Positions 11,494-20,352 of a DNA stretch of 64,000 nucleotides are shown here, piece after piece; position 1 is the first letter of the stretch, and the number at the start of each line of letters is the position of its first letter. A program made the position numbers and the translations under genes. The notes under the pieces are model-generated. The model searched no databases. It was not told the origin of the DNA and saw nothing but the letters and a program-made list of their open reading frames with translations. This DNA is from Gnetum montanum (lineage: Eukaryota; Streptophyta; Gnetopsida; Gnetales; Gnetaceae): assembly GCA_015680685.1 (NCBI GenBank), contig MNCI01001065.1, positions 1,568,868 through 1,632,867 of the forward strand. Reading direction: 5' to 3'.

Positions 11494-11925
11494 TCAGGGA
11501 TCCCACAGGGCAAGGGCATAAAGGAAAAATGCAGAAGCAGCAACCACAACAGCAGCAAAAACCGGAGGAACAACGTAATCCAGAGCAGATTTCTTGAACA
11601 GAGAAGACGGCAGGCACAAAACATGAGCAGGGTCATCCAGAGGAACCCTGATAAATTTCCTGACTGCAGACGCCGCTGCAGCTACTGCTTCTGGTTCGCC
11701 TTCCATTAATGGCGGATTGCATTGTTTGGAGAAATTGGAGTGCGACGAAATTGCAGAACCAAATGCAAGTTCCTGTGAAACTGAGGCCACTGTGACCACA
11801 GCAGCAAGCACAGCCGTCCACTGAAGGCCGTACAGAATGGCGGGCCTGCACAGAAGCCCCAGGGCCAAGCTATTTTGCCTCTGAATCATCCTGCAAATTC
11901 TTTTCACAGTTCCCATCACACCCAT
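11494..11925 (-). CDS. Possible intact host gene: small two-pass membrane protein
   Basis: An uninterrupted 143-codon frame without introns, more GC-rich than its surroundings. Residues about 1-17 are basic (MGVMGTVKRICRMIQRQ). A hydrophobic segment at about 19-45 (CRPAILYGLQWTAVLAAVV) is followed by a polar loop with an Ala-rich run and RKFIRVPLDDPAHVLCLPS. A second hydrophobic segment at about 115-140 (VVPPVFAAVVVAASAFFLY) ends in LALWDP, a few residues from the stop. This suggests a two-helix membrane protein with most of its loop on one side. I do not recognise a named family and assign no function. A second Met at residue 4 could also start translation. It is the only frame here with the look of a maintained plant gene, but a chance survivor or recent gene copy is possible. 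Confidence 0.6.
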   Translation of the reverse strand: MGVMGTVKRICRMIQRQNSLALGLLCRPAILYGLQWTAVLAAVVTVASVSQELAFGSAISSHSNFSKQCNPPLMEGEPEAVAAAASAVRKFIRVPLDDPAHVLCLPSSLFKKSALDYVVPPVFAAVVVAASAFFLYALALWDP

Positions 11926-11975
11926 TATTTGTTTCTTGTTGGCTTTCTTTCTTCCGTCTTCCGGCTCTGTGCTGA

Positions 11976-11992
11976 TTTGGGGGAATGAATAT
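11976..11992 (-). promoter_or_regulatory. TATA-like element upstream of the 143-aa frame
   Basis: On the minus strand, CCTTATATTCATTCC lies about 55-65 bp before the ATG at 11925. The distance would leave a short leader. Weak on its own; the dinucleotide context is only moderately TATA-like. Confidence 0.25.
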
Positions 11993-11999
11993 AAGGTTG

Positions 12000-12864
12000 C
12001 AGGGTATTATCAAGCATGGCTGGTTCGTTTTCTTACAAGTACTGGAGTTTTGCTTCTGGGTAACCTAACCTGCCTGTACTTGCTTGCTTGCTCGCCCAGA
12101 ATGTCCTGAAAAGCATTTTGAAGGCTGCACGATTATTATTGTTATTTCTGTGCACTTTATGGTTGTTTAACCGATTCCATACAGTTTTGTTTGGCCCGTT
12201 TCTGTACCAACTGCTTGACGTTGGTGTTCGGTGGCTTGCTAGTGCTTTAGGTGTTTTATTAGAGCTTTGATTCCATATTTGTGTGCATTTCTAATTGTGA
12301 TTGGGTTATTAGTTTGACCAATGCTGCAGCATTGAGCATTTCTGGAACGAAAACTGTCTAAATGCCTTGAGGGGAGAATCAGGTATTTTAAAACATAAAT
12401 CTGTCTTCATTCCACAGATACAGTGGTTTTAAAACCACCATTAGAGAGCCGTGCACCATGGGCTGCAAGTCTCTTGCTTATTACCGTAGAAAATTGCCAT
12501 GGCAGATGCCAACAATGGGTGCACTGCACCAAGGATGGTCAACGTATACGGTGCAGATAACTACCTTACCCTTGTTTATGCATTGTCTCATACAAAAATC
12601 TAAATTCAAAGGTTTCATCACACGATATCATGCTCACTGAAGCATGGGACTAATAGCACGACCTCATGAAGGGGCTAGTCGTTGGTTGGCGTTGGATGAT
12701 TTGGATCTTTGAGGCATCCTTTCGTTGCAAGTCTTCGTTAACGATTCTGAATGTGAGTCAAATTAAGAAAGATTTTAAAGGAAGTGTTCAAACCTCAAAA
12801 AAAAATTTAATAATATTTACCCTCTAAAATATGTAGTTGAATTAGAATTTTATAGGGTGTTGGA
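12000..12864. other. Intergenic stretch; small perfect palindrome at 12423-12438
   Basis: Sequence to the right of the membrane-protein frame with no gene I can support. It contains the 16-bp perfect palindrome GTGGTTTTAAAACCAC. A 60-codon hydrophobic frame at 12088-12270 was not accepted. Confidence 0.4.
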
Positions 12865-14050
12865 CCCCAATATATATATATTAAAAATAAAAATTCAAAG
12901 TACAAAAGCAAAAGGAGTAATGCAAAGAAAAGAAACTCCAACTCAATAAAAATGAAAGGCCTAATTGTTTTGGAGATGCCTTTTCAAGTTTTCATCCTTA
13001 CAACCAATCTTGAAAAATCTAGCCTCTAGGAAAGAAATTGAACATTCTATGAAAAGATTAACATTGGGTGAAGGGGGAGGAGGCCCCCACCCTATCAATA
13101 GAATCAATATTATTAAAAGATATTATCTCCATATCTTCAGCAATAGCTGCAAACAAATTATTAGTAGTTAAAATATCTTAAAACATGTTGTCCATTCTTA
13201 AGATTTGGTATGTAACCACCAATAGATAGACTTCCTCACATTTTTTATCATGAAGAACCATTTGGAAACTATCTAAATCAACAATAGGTTTCTATGAGAC
13301 TTTAGGAACAAATATTTGTTTCCCCTTTGTCATTAAAAAATTCTTTGAAATTGATTTGACTTGAACCTTCCTCAAAAGTACATTTTGTTAAACAACAATA
13401 AACGAAAAGTGTGGGCTAATTATTGAAACATCAACAAAAGAGATCATTACAAAATTTGCAGTATCTATAAAAACACCTTAGTAGAATCTACAACATTTGT
13501 AAAAGAAACCTTAGTAGTGTTTGCACTACCATGATGCTCATGTGCTTGCATAGACTTTTTTAGTAGCATAAAAGAACATGAATTAAACATATAACCGGTT
13601 TAATAATAATAGTGACATGACTTTGGAAGATTACAATAAACAACCTTTTGCATATACTCAATTGCACTAACATGCGGAAAAATTTCTCGCTTAAGTGAAT
13701 CAAGATCCACCTTAATCATATATCGAATTCTATGAAAACCACTAGCTATAGCTAGGGTTTCAAAATGCTTGATTAGCCTAATTCAAGAGATAATATTCCT
13801 TTTAATTTTTCAAAAATCAATGGAAGATTTGACAATTTAACAAAACAAGGAACCTTTTGAAATTCATAAGATGCTAGATATACAAAGGAAGTTCAATTTC
13901 AAATACTTAAGAAAGCATGATGATGATTGAAAACACCAATATCAAGAGCCTTAAAAACCATCGCTGAATTAACAAATTCTACCAACAAAAATAAGTTTAA
14001 CAAACAACATGCATAGACAACATTCAATCCTCAATCTTTCCAAACCAGCT
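12865..14050 (-). mobile_element. LINE ORF1-type remnant with 3' tail, copy A
   Basis: The minus strand aligns over about 1.15 kb with the plus strand at 59870-61025. Conceptual pieces resemble the nucleic-acid-binding ORF1 of plant LINEs (DUF4283 plus a CCHC-type knuckle): LSNLPLIFEKLKGILS, IRYMIKVDLDSLKREIF, then VVYCNLPKSCHYYY, where two Cys/His positions of the usual NLPxFCxxCG knuckle are altered. The next shared block (GGGGGCCTCC...CCCAATGTTAATCTTTTCATA) leads to a tail TTTGTACTTTGAATTT followed by AT repeats. No endonuclease or RT separates ORF1 from the tail in either copy. Confidence 0.6.
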
Positions 14051-14332
14051 TTAAACTATGTTTCACAATGATTAGGAATATAGGAACGCGGGAACGCGTA
14101 CCTAAACAAGTTTGGAAACAATATCCATTTTTTGAAAGGGAAGCTAGATGTATGTGGAACTTTAATATAAAAAGCTCATAAAATATATATGAAAATATAC
14201 TTTAAATATTACTTTTATAATTATTTATAAATAAAACATTTTTAAATTATAACAAACATTTATATTTTTATAATTTTTGAGAAACTCTAAAGGCTATATA
14301 TCTAAACATTAAGCATAATAATTGAAAAATTA

Positions 14333-14644
14333 TTAATCCTCTTTAAAGAGATCATCATCCAAATCAACATCTATAATATTTTCATCTATATAAACATTAA
14401 CTAAATCCATTGGATCCCCTAGCTTATCTTCTTCATCAAATAGTTGCTCTTCATTTTTTGGATTAACATCCCAACGATGTGCAAGAGTTTTCTTGTATTC
14501 AATTTTAGCTCTTTTTCCTAAACAAATCATGTTATGAACAGCAACAAGCTTTTCAGCTCTACTAGTATTAAGTTTATTTCTTTTAGCTCTATGGATAAAA
14601 GGATAAGGAGATCAATTTCTTTTTGCTACTGATGAAGAGGCAAC
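14333..14644 (-). pseudogene. hAT transposase, C-terminal exon (separated by insertion)
   Basis: The minus strand encodes ASSSVAKRN then SPYPFIHRAKRNKLNTSRAE and KLVAVHNM, matching the hAT C-terminal dimerisation block (usual form SSSxxxERNWSxFxxIHxxKRNRL...AExLVxVH). The conserved Trp after N is a stop. The frame continues into an acidic tail ending DVDLDDDLFKED. A splice-acceptor-like TTGTGATAG lies just before it. The rest of the gene is at 23950-26205, beyond the LTR element inserted at 14712-23916, so the insertion probably hit an intron. Confidence 0.75.
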
Positions 14645-14711
14645 CTATCACAATCATATTAAACATTAAATATATGGAAATGATAAAATATTATGAAATA
14701 AAATACAAATT

Positions 14712-15564
14712 TGATGAACCATGAATTGTCAGGCCCCGATATCGGATCCACGATATTGGGTATGCAATTTTGCGGCCTGGCTAACGATATCAAATACACG
14801 ATATCGTGATCTCTGTGTAAGCCTATAAATACACATTTGGATGCACAAGAAAAAGAGAGAAAAGTAAGTATAGAAGTAGAGTCTTTTTGTTATTTTTATT
14901 TCATCTCAATTCTTTCCCCAGCGCATGCCCATAGTGTGATGATTGTAATTGTACGAAACCTTTGTTCGAGTGTGACGTACTTAGACACACACATGACCAG
15001 CAATAAAGATTGAGATTACTTCATCATTGCAGCATTCACTTAGTTTAATTTCTTAACTATTATTTATTATTTTCTTAATTAATATTTCTTTACCTTCCTC
15101 TACTATCCCTGTTATTAAATGTAGAATGAGTACAACTTAATCACAAGCATTTAAGTGTGACTACTTGGTATCTCAGTAGCATATCTTGGAGTGCTTAAGT
15201 AATATGCGCTTGGTAATTCCAGAAGTAGTACACGGAGTTCAAGATGTGTACGGATGATTAAGGACGAATGCTCATCACACTTAGGCTAGCCTAGATTCTC
15301 TTCTCTCACTCCCTATTAGCTTAAAACAAAGTTATTTTCCATTGCCTTTAGGAGTAGCACTAGTTTAGGACCATATCATACACCTCACTTTGGACTAAAC
15401 CATATGTGACAAAGCAAATACTAGTCGAGGTGGGAAGATAGCAAACTATGATCAACGTGTAACTATATAAATACCACAACTAGCCCATCTGTGGAGTTCG
15501 ATTGGATCATGTGTGAATGCTCGTATTCGTATGGTTGAGTGTAGGGGTACCTAGCCACTCATTA
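14712..15564 (+). mobile_element. 5' LTR of copy 2
   Basis: 853 bp, from TGATGAACC to CTCATTA (one change from CTCATCA). It is very close to the 3' LTR at 23061-23916 and belongs to a different subfamily from the TGATGAGAC-type LTRs at 409, 4809 and 18612. A polyadenylation-like CAATAAAG lies near 15000. Confidence 0.9.
14736..14831 (+). promoter_or_regulatory. Palindromes plus TATA box in 5' LTR of copy 2
   Basis: CGATATCGGATCCACGATAT and ACGATATCAAATACACGATA-type near-palindromes precede CCTATAAATACAC (TATA at 14824-14831). The sites are more decayed than those in the TGATGAGAC subfamily. Confidence 0.65.
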
Positions 15565-15586
15565 TTGGCATCATTGCTAGGGATGG
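15565..15586 (+). other. Primer-binding site region, Tat/Athila-like
   Basis: Directly after the 5' LTR stands TTGGCATCATTGCTAGGGA. It reads as a decayed version of the TTGGCGCCGTTGCCGGGGA-type leader that follows the 5' LTR of many plant Tat/Athila Gypsy elements. Most differences are C-to-T or G-to-A changes. This places the element among Ty3/Gypsy derivatives. Confidence 0.6.
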
Positions 15587-15696
15587 TTCTAGTTATCTAG
15601 ATTAGTTATATCATCCAAGATTGCTGTAAAGAAGTATTAATGAAATATCTTTTAGAGAGAAACTAATTGTAAATAAGTCACACATAATTCATAACA

Positions 15697-17705
15697 ATGT
15701 CTCTCTCACAAGACTATGACAATGCAACAACTAGTAAGGAAATTCATTGGAGAAGCAACGAATTATATGATGAAGAAGATGAAGTTTGGAGTACTCAATC
15801 TTATGCAAGGATATCCTATGTACATAAACGAAGACAACATCATCCCAACTCACAAATTCATAACCTACCTAGTGACGATGAACCTTTGCTAGCCACTAAG
15901 AGCCTAATGCATATACAAGAGTCTGTTCGAATATCCTGCAGGCATTGTAAGGAAAGTCGTCTACCCAAGCTTGATTTAAACAACTTCCCCAATTTTTAGG
16001 ATGTTATGATTTAGATTTGCAACATCATTTACAAGCCTTCCATGATGCCTGTGTATGGAACAATATTGATAATGGATGGTAGAAACTTAAGCTCTTTCCT
16101 ACGACACTTGTTGGCCAAGAAAAAGTATGGTACAAGTCCTTAAGACCAAAATCAATTCGACATTGGCCGACAATGGTAGAACTCTTCAATGAAAGATATC
16201 AAACCTATGCAAAAGTGTCAGCCTTGAGGAAAAAAATCAAAGAGTAGAAACAAGCACAACATGAAACCTTGGACATGGCCTTAGAAAGATATTATGCATG
16301 GTTAAACAATTGACCAAGCCATGGATTCTCTGAGGAAAGGCTAATGTACCACATCATAGCTGGGCTTCGTAATGAAACAAGGGAAACCCTAGGGATGTAT
16401 GCCCAAGGTCAACTATATGAGCTATGAACCCACTAATTTCAAGAGCTTATTAAGCAGGTAGAAAAAGAAGAAGGAGAAATGGTTAAATGGGAGAATGTTG
16501 ACAGCTCTCAATGGGACCAAAATCTTGAATTAACAAAGGTCCATAACCATGAAGAGGAAAAATCAACTCACCTCAAGGAGGTGGAATCATCTTTGTCAAT
16601 ACAACAATCACTTAATGAAATTGAGGCAAAGATCAATAAGATGACAAAATGGGTACATGAAAAATGTGGAGAATATGCCAATACTATTAGAGGTAGAACC
16701 ATGATGAACCAAGAAGCAAGAAAGAACACCCTTAGACAATCAAAAAGAAGGGTTGAAGAGAATAAGAACTCAACTGCTAATCATACGTATCAATATAACT
16801 TTTGTCTGTATGATAATCCCAAAGGTCAATGTCCAATCTGGTCACATTTACATGACCATTGGGGAGGAATGTTACACCCAAAGTTTGTATAGAAATACTG
16901 TGTTCAGTCATAGTGGCCAAAATTCTAGTCATGGGGGAGGCCACCCCCAAACTAGTCACACCCTTCATATCATCTAAACCCAAGCGTGTATCAAGTTTAG
17001 CATCTTTTTTCCCCAACTAGGTTAACATCTTCTATCTCACCACATTGTTATCATTCTCCTAAGTACTATCAGCCCATGTCCTCTCCAACAAAGTCACCCC
17101 TTCATGTGCCTTACATTTCTCCTCAAATTCAATATTCTCATCTTTCACCCCCTTCTACATCACCACCAGTTGTGCCAAAAGGATTTTCACCACAGCATCA
17201 ACCCACAAATGCTACTTATGCTACTACTATCAACCGCAGTGTGAATCTTTCACAACATTGAAAGCATCCTTTCTTTAGGCATGACCAAAGAAAGAGACAA
17301 CATAGTTCCGAGACCACTGCATCCTCCCACTTAGCACAAGTTCAACACTATGGTGCATCTTTCTCCTCCAATCCAAAGCCTCGTGTTACCTTATTAGGGC
17401 CACCAATCAATACTCCAACAACCATGTGGCCCAATGAATATAACCACATAGGGAGACATATTGATCCTTGCATACCATCTTACAGTCAAGGGTGTTGTAG
17501 TGGGTCAACTCCTTATCAATTAACCACATCTTATAACTTTCCCCACTATGTCAACTTTAATCAAGTGTGTGAACCTCAATGTGGGTACAGTCCAACCACC
17601 ACATCAAAAGACACCCAATGGGTTGGATATGATTGGGTCCCAATATTTCTAAAATGCATGGATCCAACCGTTTCATTTATTAATTCTTGCCATGATCAAA
17701 AGTAG
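15697..17705 (+). pseudogene. ORF1: Gypsy-type Gag of copy 2
   Basis: ATG 15697 (MSLSQDYDN) begins 132 bp after the LTR. A capsid-like domain follows after a frame change near 16000: LQHHLQAFHDACVWNNID, FPTTLVGQEKVWYKSL, SIRHWPTMVELFNERY, LRKKIKE, ETLDMALERYYAWLN, SHGFSEERLMYHIIAGL. This matches the retrotransposon Gag pattern (WY-x-SL...SI-x-W...F-x-x-RY...L..I...E.....Y...L). A charged coiled stretch (16479-16892) and a Pro/Ser/Gln-rich C-terminal part (17076-17705) follow. No clear CCHC knuckle was seen. At least three stops or shifts interrupt it. Confidence 0.65.
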
Positions 17706-18611
17706 AGATATGGGGGATATCCTTCATTCAAACAAGTAGAATTAATAAATATTTTTCATTTTTTTCATTTTTTCAATTTTTTGTTTTATCTTTTTATTTG
17801 TTGTTTTATCTTTTTGAGGGTAATCTCATCTACAAATAAAATACTCATGTGACTTGTCGGTTGAGGTGTTGTTCTATGCTATCAAGTCTCACGTGACTAA
17901 TTATTTGAATAGCGAGCCCGCAACATCCATCCACCCATTCTATTAATAAGAGGTTCTACTCTAGAAATGATCATATTCTTGTCATCATGAAAACTTAAAA
18001 GTAATTTTGTTCTCATTATGCCTAGAGCGAAAAATGATGAACTAAGAAGGAATGGCTAGGGTGTGACATCAAGGGAACTTGTGGATTCTCTCTGGTAACA
18101 TCTATAGGAGTTATCATGCAGCTTGGTTGTACTAAGATCCTTGTAGATCTAATGACAATGGAAGTAAGAGCAATAAAGGCACTTAATAAAGAAACTCAAT
18201 GCTGTTTTGGGGGTTCCACTGGAAAGACATGCACCCATGCCTAAAGGTTGGTGGCTTCTCCAGTTCACTATTGGAAAGAACAAAGTGCCAAAGTAGCTAA
18301 AAAAATGTGCCACAGAGAAATTTCAAATTACTCCTCCCTTGGAAAAAATGCCAAGTGATCGTATGCCTTGCTGTCATGATGCTCTTATGGTTGTCCATCA
18401 TGGGATGAAATAATGCAATTTCACTGATCAAAGGAATGAACTTGGTCTTGATTTTGGAGCAACGAGATAATGATGCATTAATCACGTCTTGCGCTCAGGA
18501 TTCATTATGCCCTGGGTTAGTTACCTCATGTCCCAATCTTTGCAATCCCTTCTATAATTCATGTCATCTTGCTGTTCATGAATTTATGACTTGTGTCTTT
18601 TGTAGCATTGT
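17706..18611 (+). other. Unassigned internal DNA of copy 2 where pol would be expected
   Basis: About 0.9 kb, plus 19309-19750, separates the Gag-like ORF1 from the ORF2 leader. No reverse transcriptase, protease, RNase H or integrase motif could be read in any frame. The stretch is too short for a pol gene. Confidence 0.5.
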
Positions 18612-18629
18612 TGATGAGACGCGATATGC

Positions 18630-18766
18630 ACAAGTTGCGATATCGCGTACGCGATATCGCGGTCGCCGTGATATGGCATCCCCTGCGATATCGCGTACAC
18701 GATATCACGTCATTCCCTGCGATATCGTGTACGCGATATCGTGATCCGCTGCCAAATCTATAAATA
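18630..18766 (+). promoter_or_regulatory. Palindrome array plus TATA box in nested solo LTR
   Basis: At least three GATATC...GATATC palindromes stand in a row, including a perfect 24-bp one at 18637-18660 identical to 485-508. They are followed by TATAAATA (18759-18766). This is the densest example in the window. Confidence 0.75.
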
Positions 18767-18771
18767 AGAGG

Positions 18772-19217
18772 NNNNNNNNNNNNNNNNNNNNNNNNNNNNN
18801 NNNNNNNNNNNNNNNNNNNNNNNNNNNNNNNNNNNNNNNNNNNNNNNNNNNNNNNNNNNNNNNNNNNNNNNNNNNNNNNNNNNNNNNNNNNNNNNNNNNN
18901 NNNNNNNNNNNNNNNNNNNNNNNNNNNNNNNNNNNNNNNNNNNNNNNNNNNNNNNNNNNNNNNNNNNNNNNNNNNNNNNNNNNNNNNNNNNNNNNNNNNN
19001 NNNNNNNNNNNNNNNNNNNNNNNNNNNNNNNNNNNNNNNNNNNNNNNNNNNNNNNNNNNNNNNNNNNNNNNNNNNNNNNNNNNNNNNNNNNNNNNNNNNN
19101 NNNNNNNNNNNNNNNNNNNNNNNNNNNNNNNNNNNNNNNNNNNNNNNNNNNNNNNNNNNNNNNNNNNNNNNNNNNNNNNNNNNNNNNNNNNNNNNNNNNN
19201 NNNNNNNNNNNNNNNNN
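18772..19217. other. Assembly gap (446 N)
   Basis: A run of N inside the solo LTR just 3' of the palindrome array. Strong palindromes may have blocked sequencing or assembly here. Confidence 0.95.
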
Positions 19218-19339
19218 GTTTAGGCATTTAGTCTACGGAGTTCGACCAGATCGTGCGTGCTACGCTCATTTTGTATGGTTGAGTGTAGGGGTACCTCGCC
19301 ACTCATCAATTGTATTCATACCTCATCATGGCTGTAGCT

Positions 19340-19470
19340 ACATGTGTGTGTTTTTTGCAACTGGTGGGGATTACGTTTGAACCTTTTAGTACCTATGGAC
19401 ATTTTTAGGTATGGTTACGTAAGGGCATCATAGGTAGGAACCTACTTTGGGGAGGATCCACTTGCGTAAC
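19340..19470 (+). repeat. Conserved leader block of the ORF2 element, copy 2
   Basis: Counterpart of 62-195 and 44950-45030, with the shared core CCTACTTTGGGGAGGATCCACTTG split over two lines of similarity. It lies about 310 bp before the internal palindrome module. Confidence 0.75.
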
Positions 19471-19778
19471 CTTTGTAATTTATACTCATTGTACATCATC
19501 ATCACATCATTTTATACCCTTTAAGTATAGAATTTCCAGCGTTATTCTTTCCTTTATCATTCTTCTAATTCAATTATTCCTATGCACCAAAACATGTCCT
19601 TTTTCCTCATACTATTCATGAATTTCATTGCCAGATTCTACTCCATTATACTTCTGGTGCCTTTCGGTCTATTCAATGTTACCTTGGATCTTTCAAATTA
19701 ACATCAAATCCTTCATTTTTAGCTTTGGAATTTCAAAAATTTATCAATTTTGCCAAGTACCCTATTTTCAATGGGCCG

Positions 19779-19849
19779 CGATATCAGGTACCTGATATCG
19801 GGTCCATGCTATTGGGAATGCAATATCATGTCCATCAAAACTATATATA
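19779..19849 (+). promoter_or_regulatory. Internal palindrome module plus TATA box upstream of ORF2, copy 2
   Basis: A perfect 22-bp palindrome (19779-19800, core GATATCAGGTACCTGATATC) is followed by two weaker half-sites and TATATATA (19842-19849), 504 bp before the ORF2 ATG. Its core differs from that of copy 1, yet its symmetry is perfect. Confidence 0.65.
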
Positions 19850-20352
19850 TGAACCCCCCAGACATGTCAACATCATTTTGCACTGTTCACGTGGGGGGAG
19901 TTGTTCAAATTTTCTTCCACAAACTGCTAGCTTGCGCACCTATCATTCAAACATCCATAACTTGCTCATTAACACTCTAATTTCCATTTTGATTGAACCT
20001 ATTTAAACTTGGAGTGTTTAACTTAGTCGTCGAGGAAGGATACGCTCCAAGTTGTGCATAATTTTTCCAAAATTCATCATCACCCGAAGGATATCATAAA
20101 GGGTAAATGACCATAAAAATGATAAACATGTTGCCAAATCAATTTTATCTCTTCACCCAAACCATGAAAATTAAATTTTTGGAGCCACCTAATCAAATTG
20201 GGCCCAGTATAAAAAATTTATGGGACATTCTCATAAAATTCTCTAACTCTGGATCACACTAAACAAGACATGAATTCATTAAAGGCAAGAAGTAAGGTAT
20301 AAATCAAATTTTGTAAATGACCTAACTAATAGCCAATCTTGTGTGATTATAG

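Larger units (their letters stand above)
18612..19308 (+). mobile_element. Solo LTR nested in copy 2 (contains assembly gap)
   Basis: It begins TGATGAGAC and ends CTCATCA, with perfect target duplications ATTGT (18607-18611 and 19309-19313). It belongs to the subfamily of the LTRs at 409 and 4809, not to that of its host element. N bases occupy 18772-19217. The visible 251 bp plus the gap give 697 bp, about 160 bp short of a typical LTR, so the gap size is probably nominal. A longer element hidden in the gap cannot be excluded. Confidence 0.8.

Noticed and set aside
12088-12270. 60-codon hydrophobic plus-strand frame next to the membrane-protein gene
   Set aside because: Short, no recognisable motif, and hydrophobicity can arise from T-rich DNA. 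It lies in the likely upstream region of the minus-strand gene.
9030-14050. One continuous LINE with ORF1 at 12865-14050 and RT at 9030-10640
   Set aside because: The intact membrane-protein frame and unrelated DNA lie between, and the ORF1 remnant ends in its own 3' tail near 12865.
14081-14105. hAT terminal inverted repeat (GGAACGCGGGAACGCGTACC)
   Set aside because: No matching inverted sequence was found beyond 26205, so a terminus cannot be claimed.
18559-19227. 222-codon minus-strand frame
   Set aside because: Most of it is the N gap; the rest translates the palindrome array.
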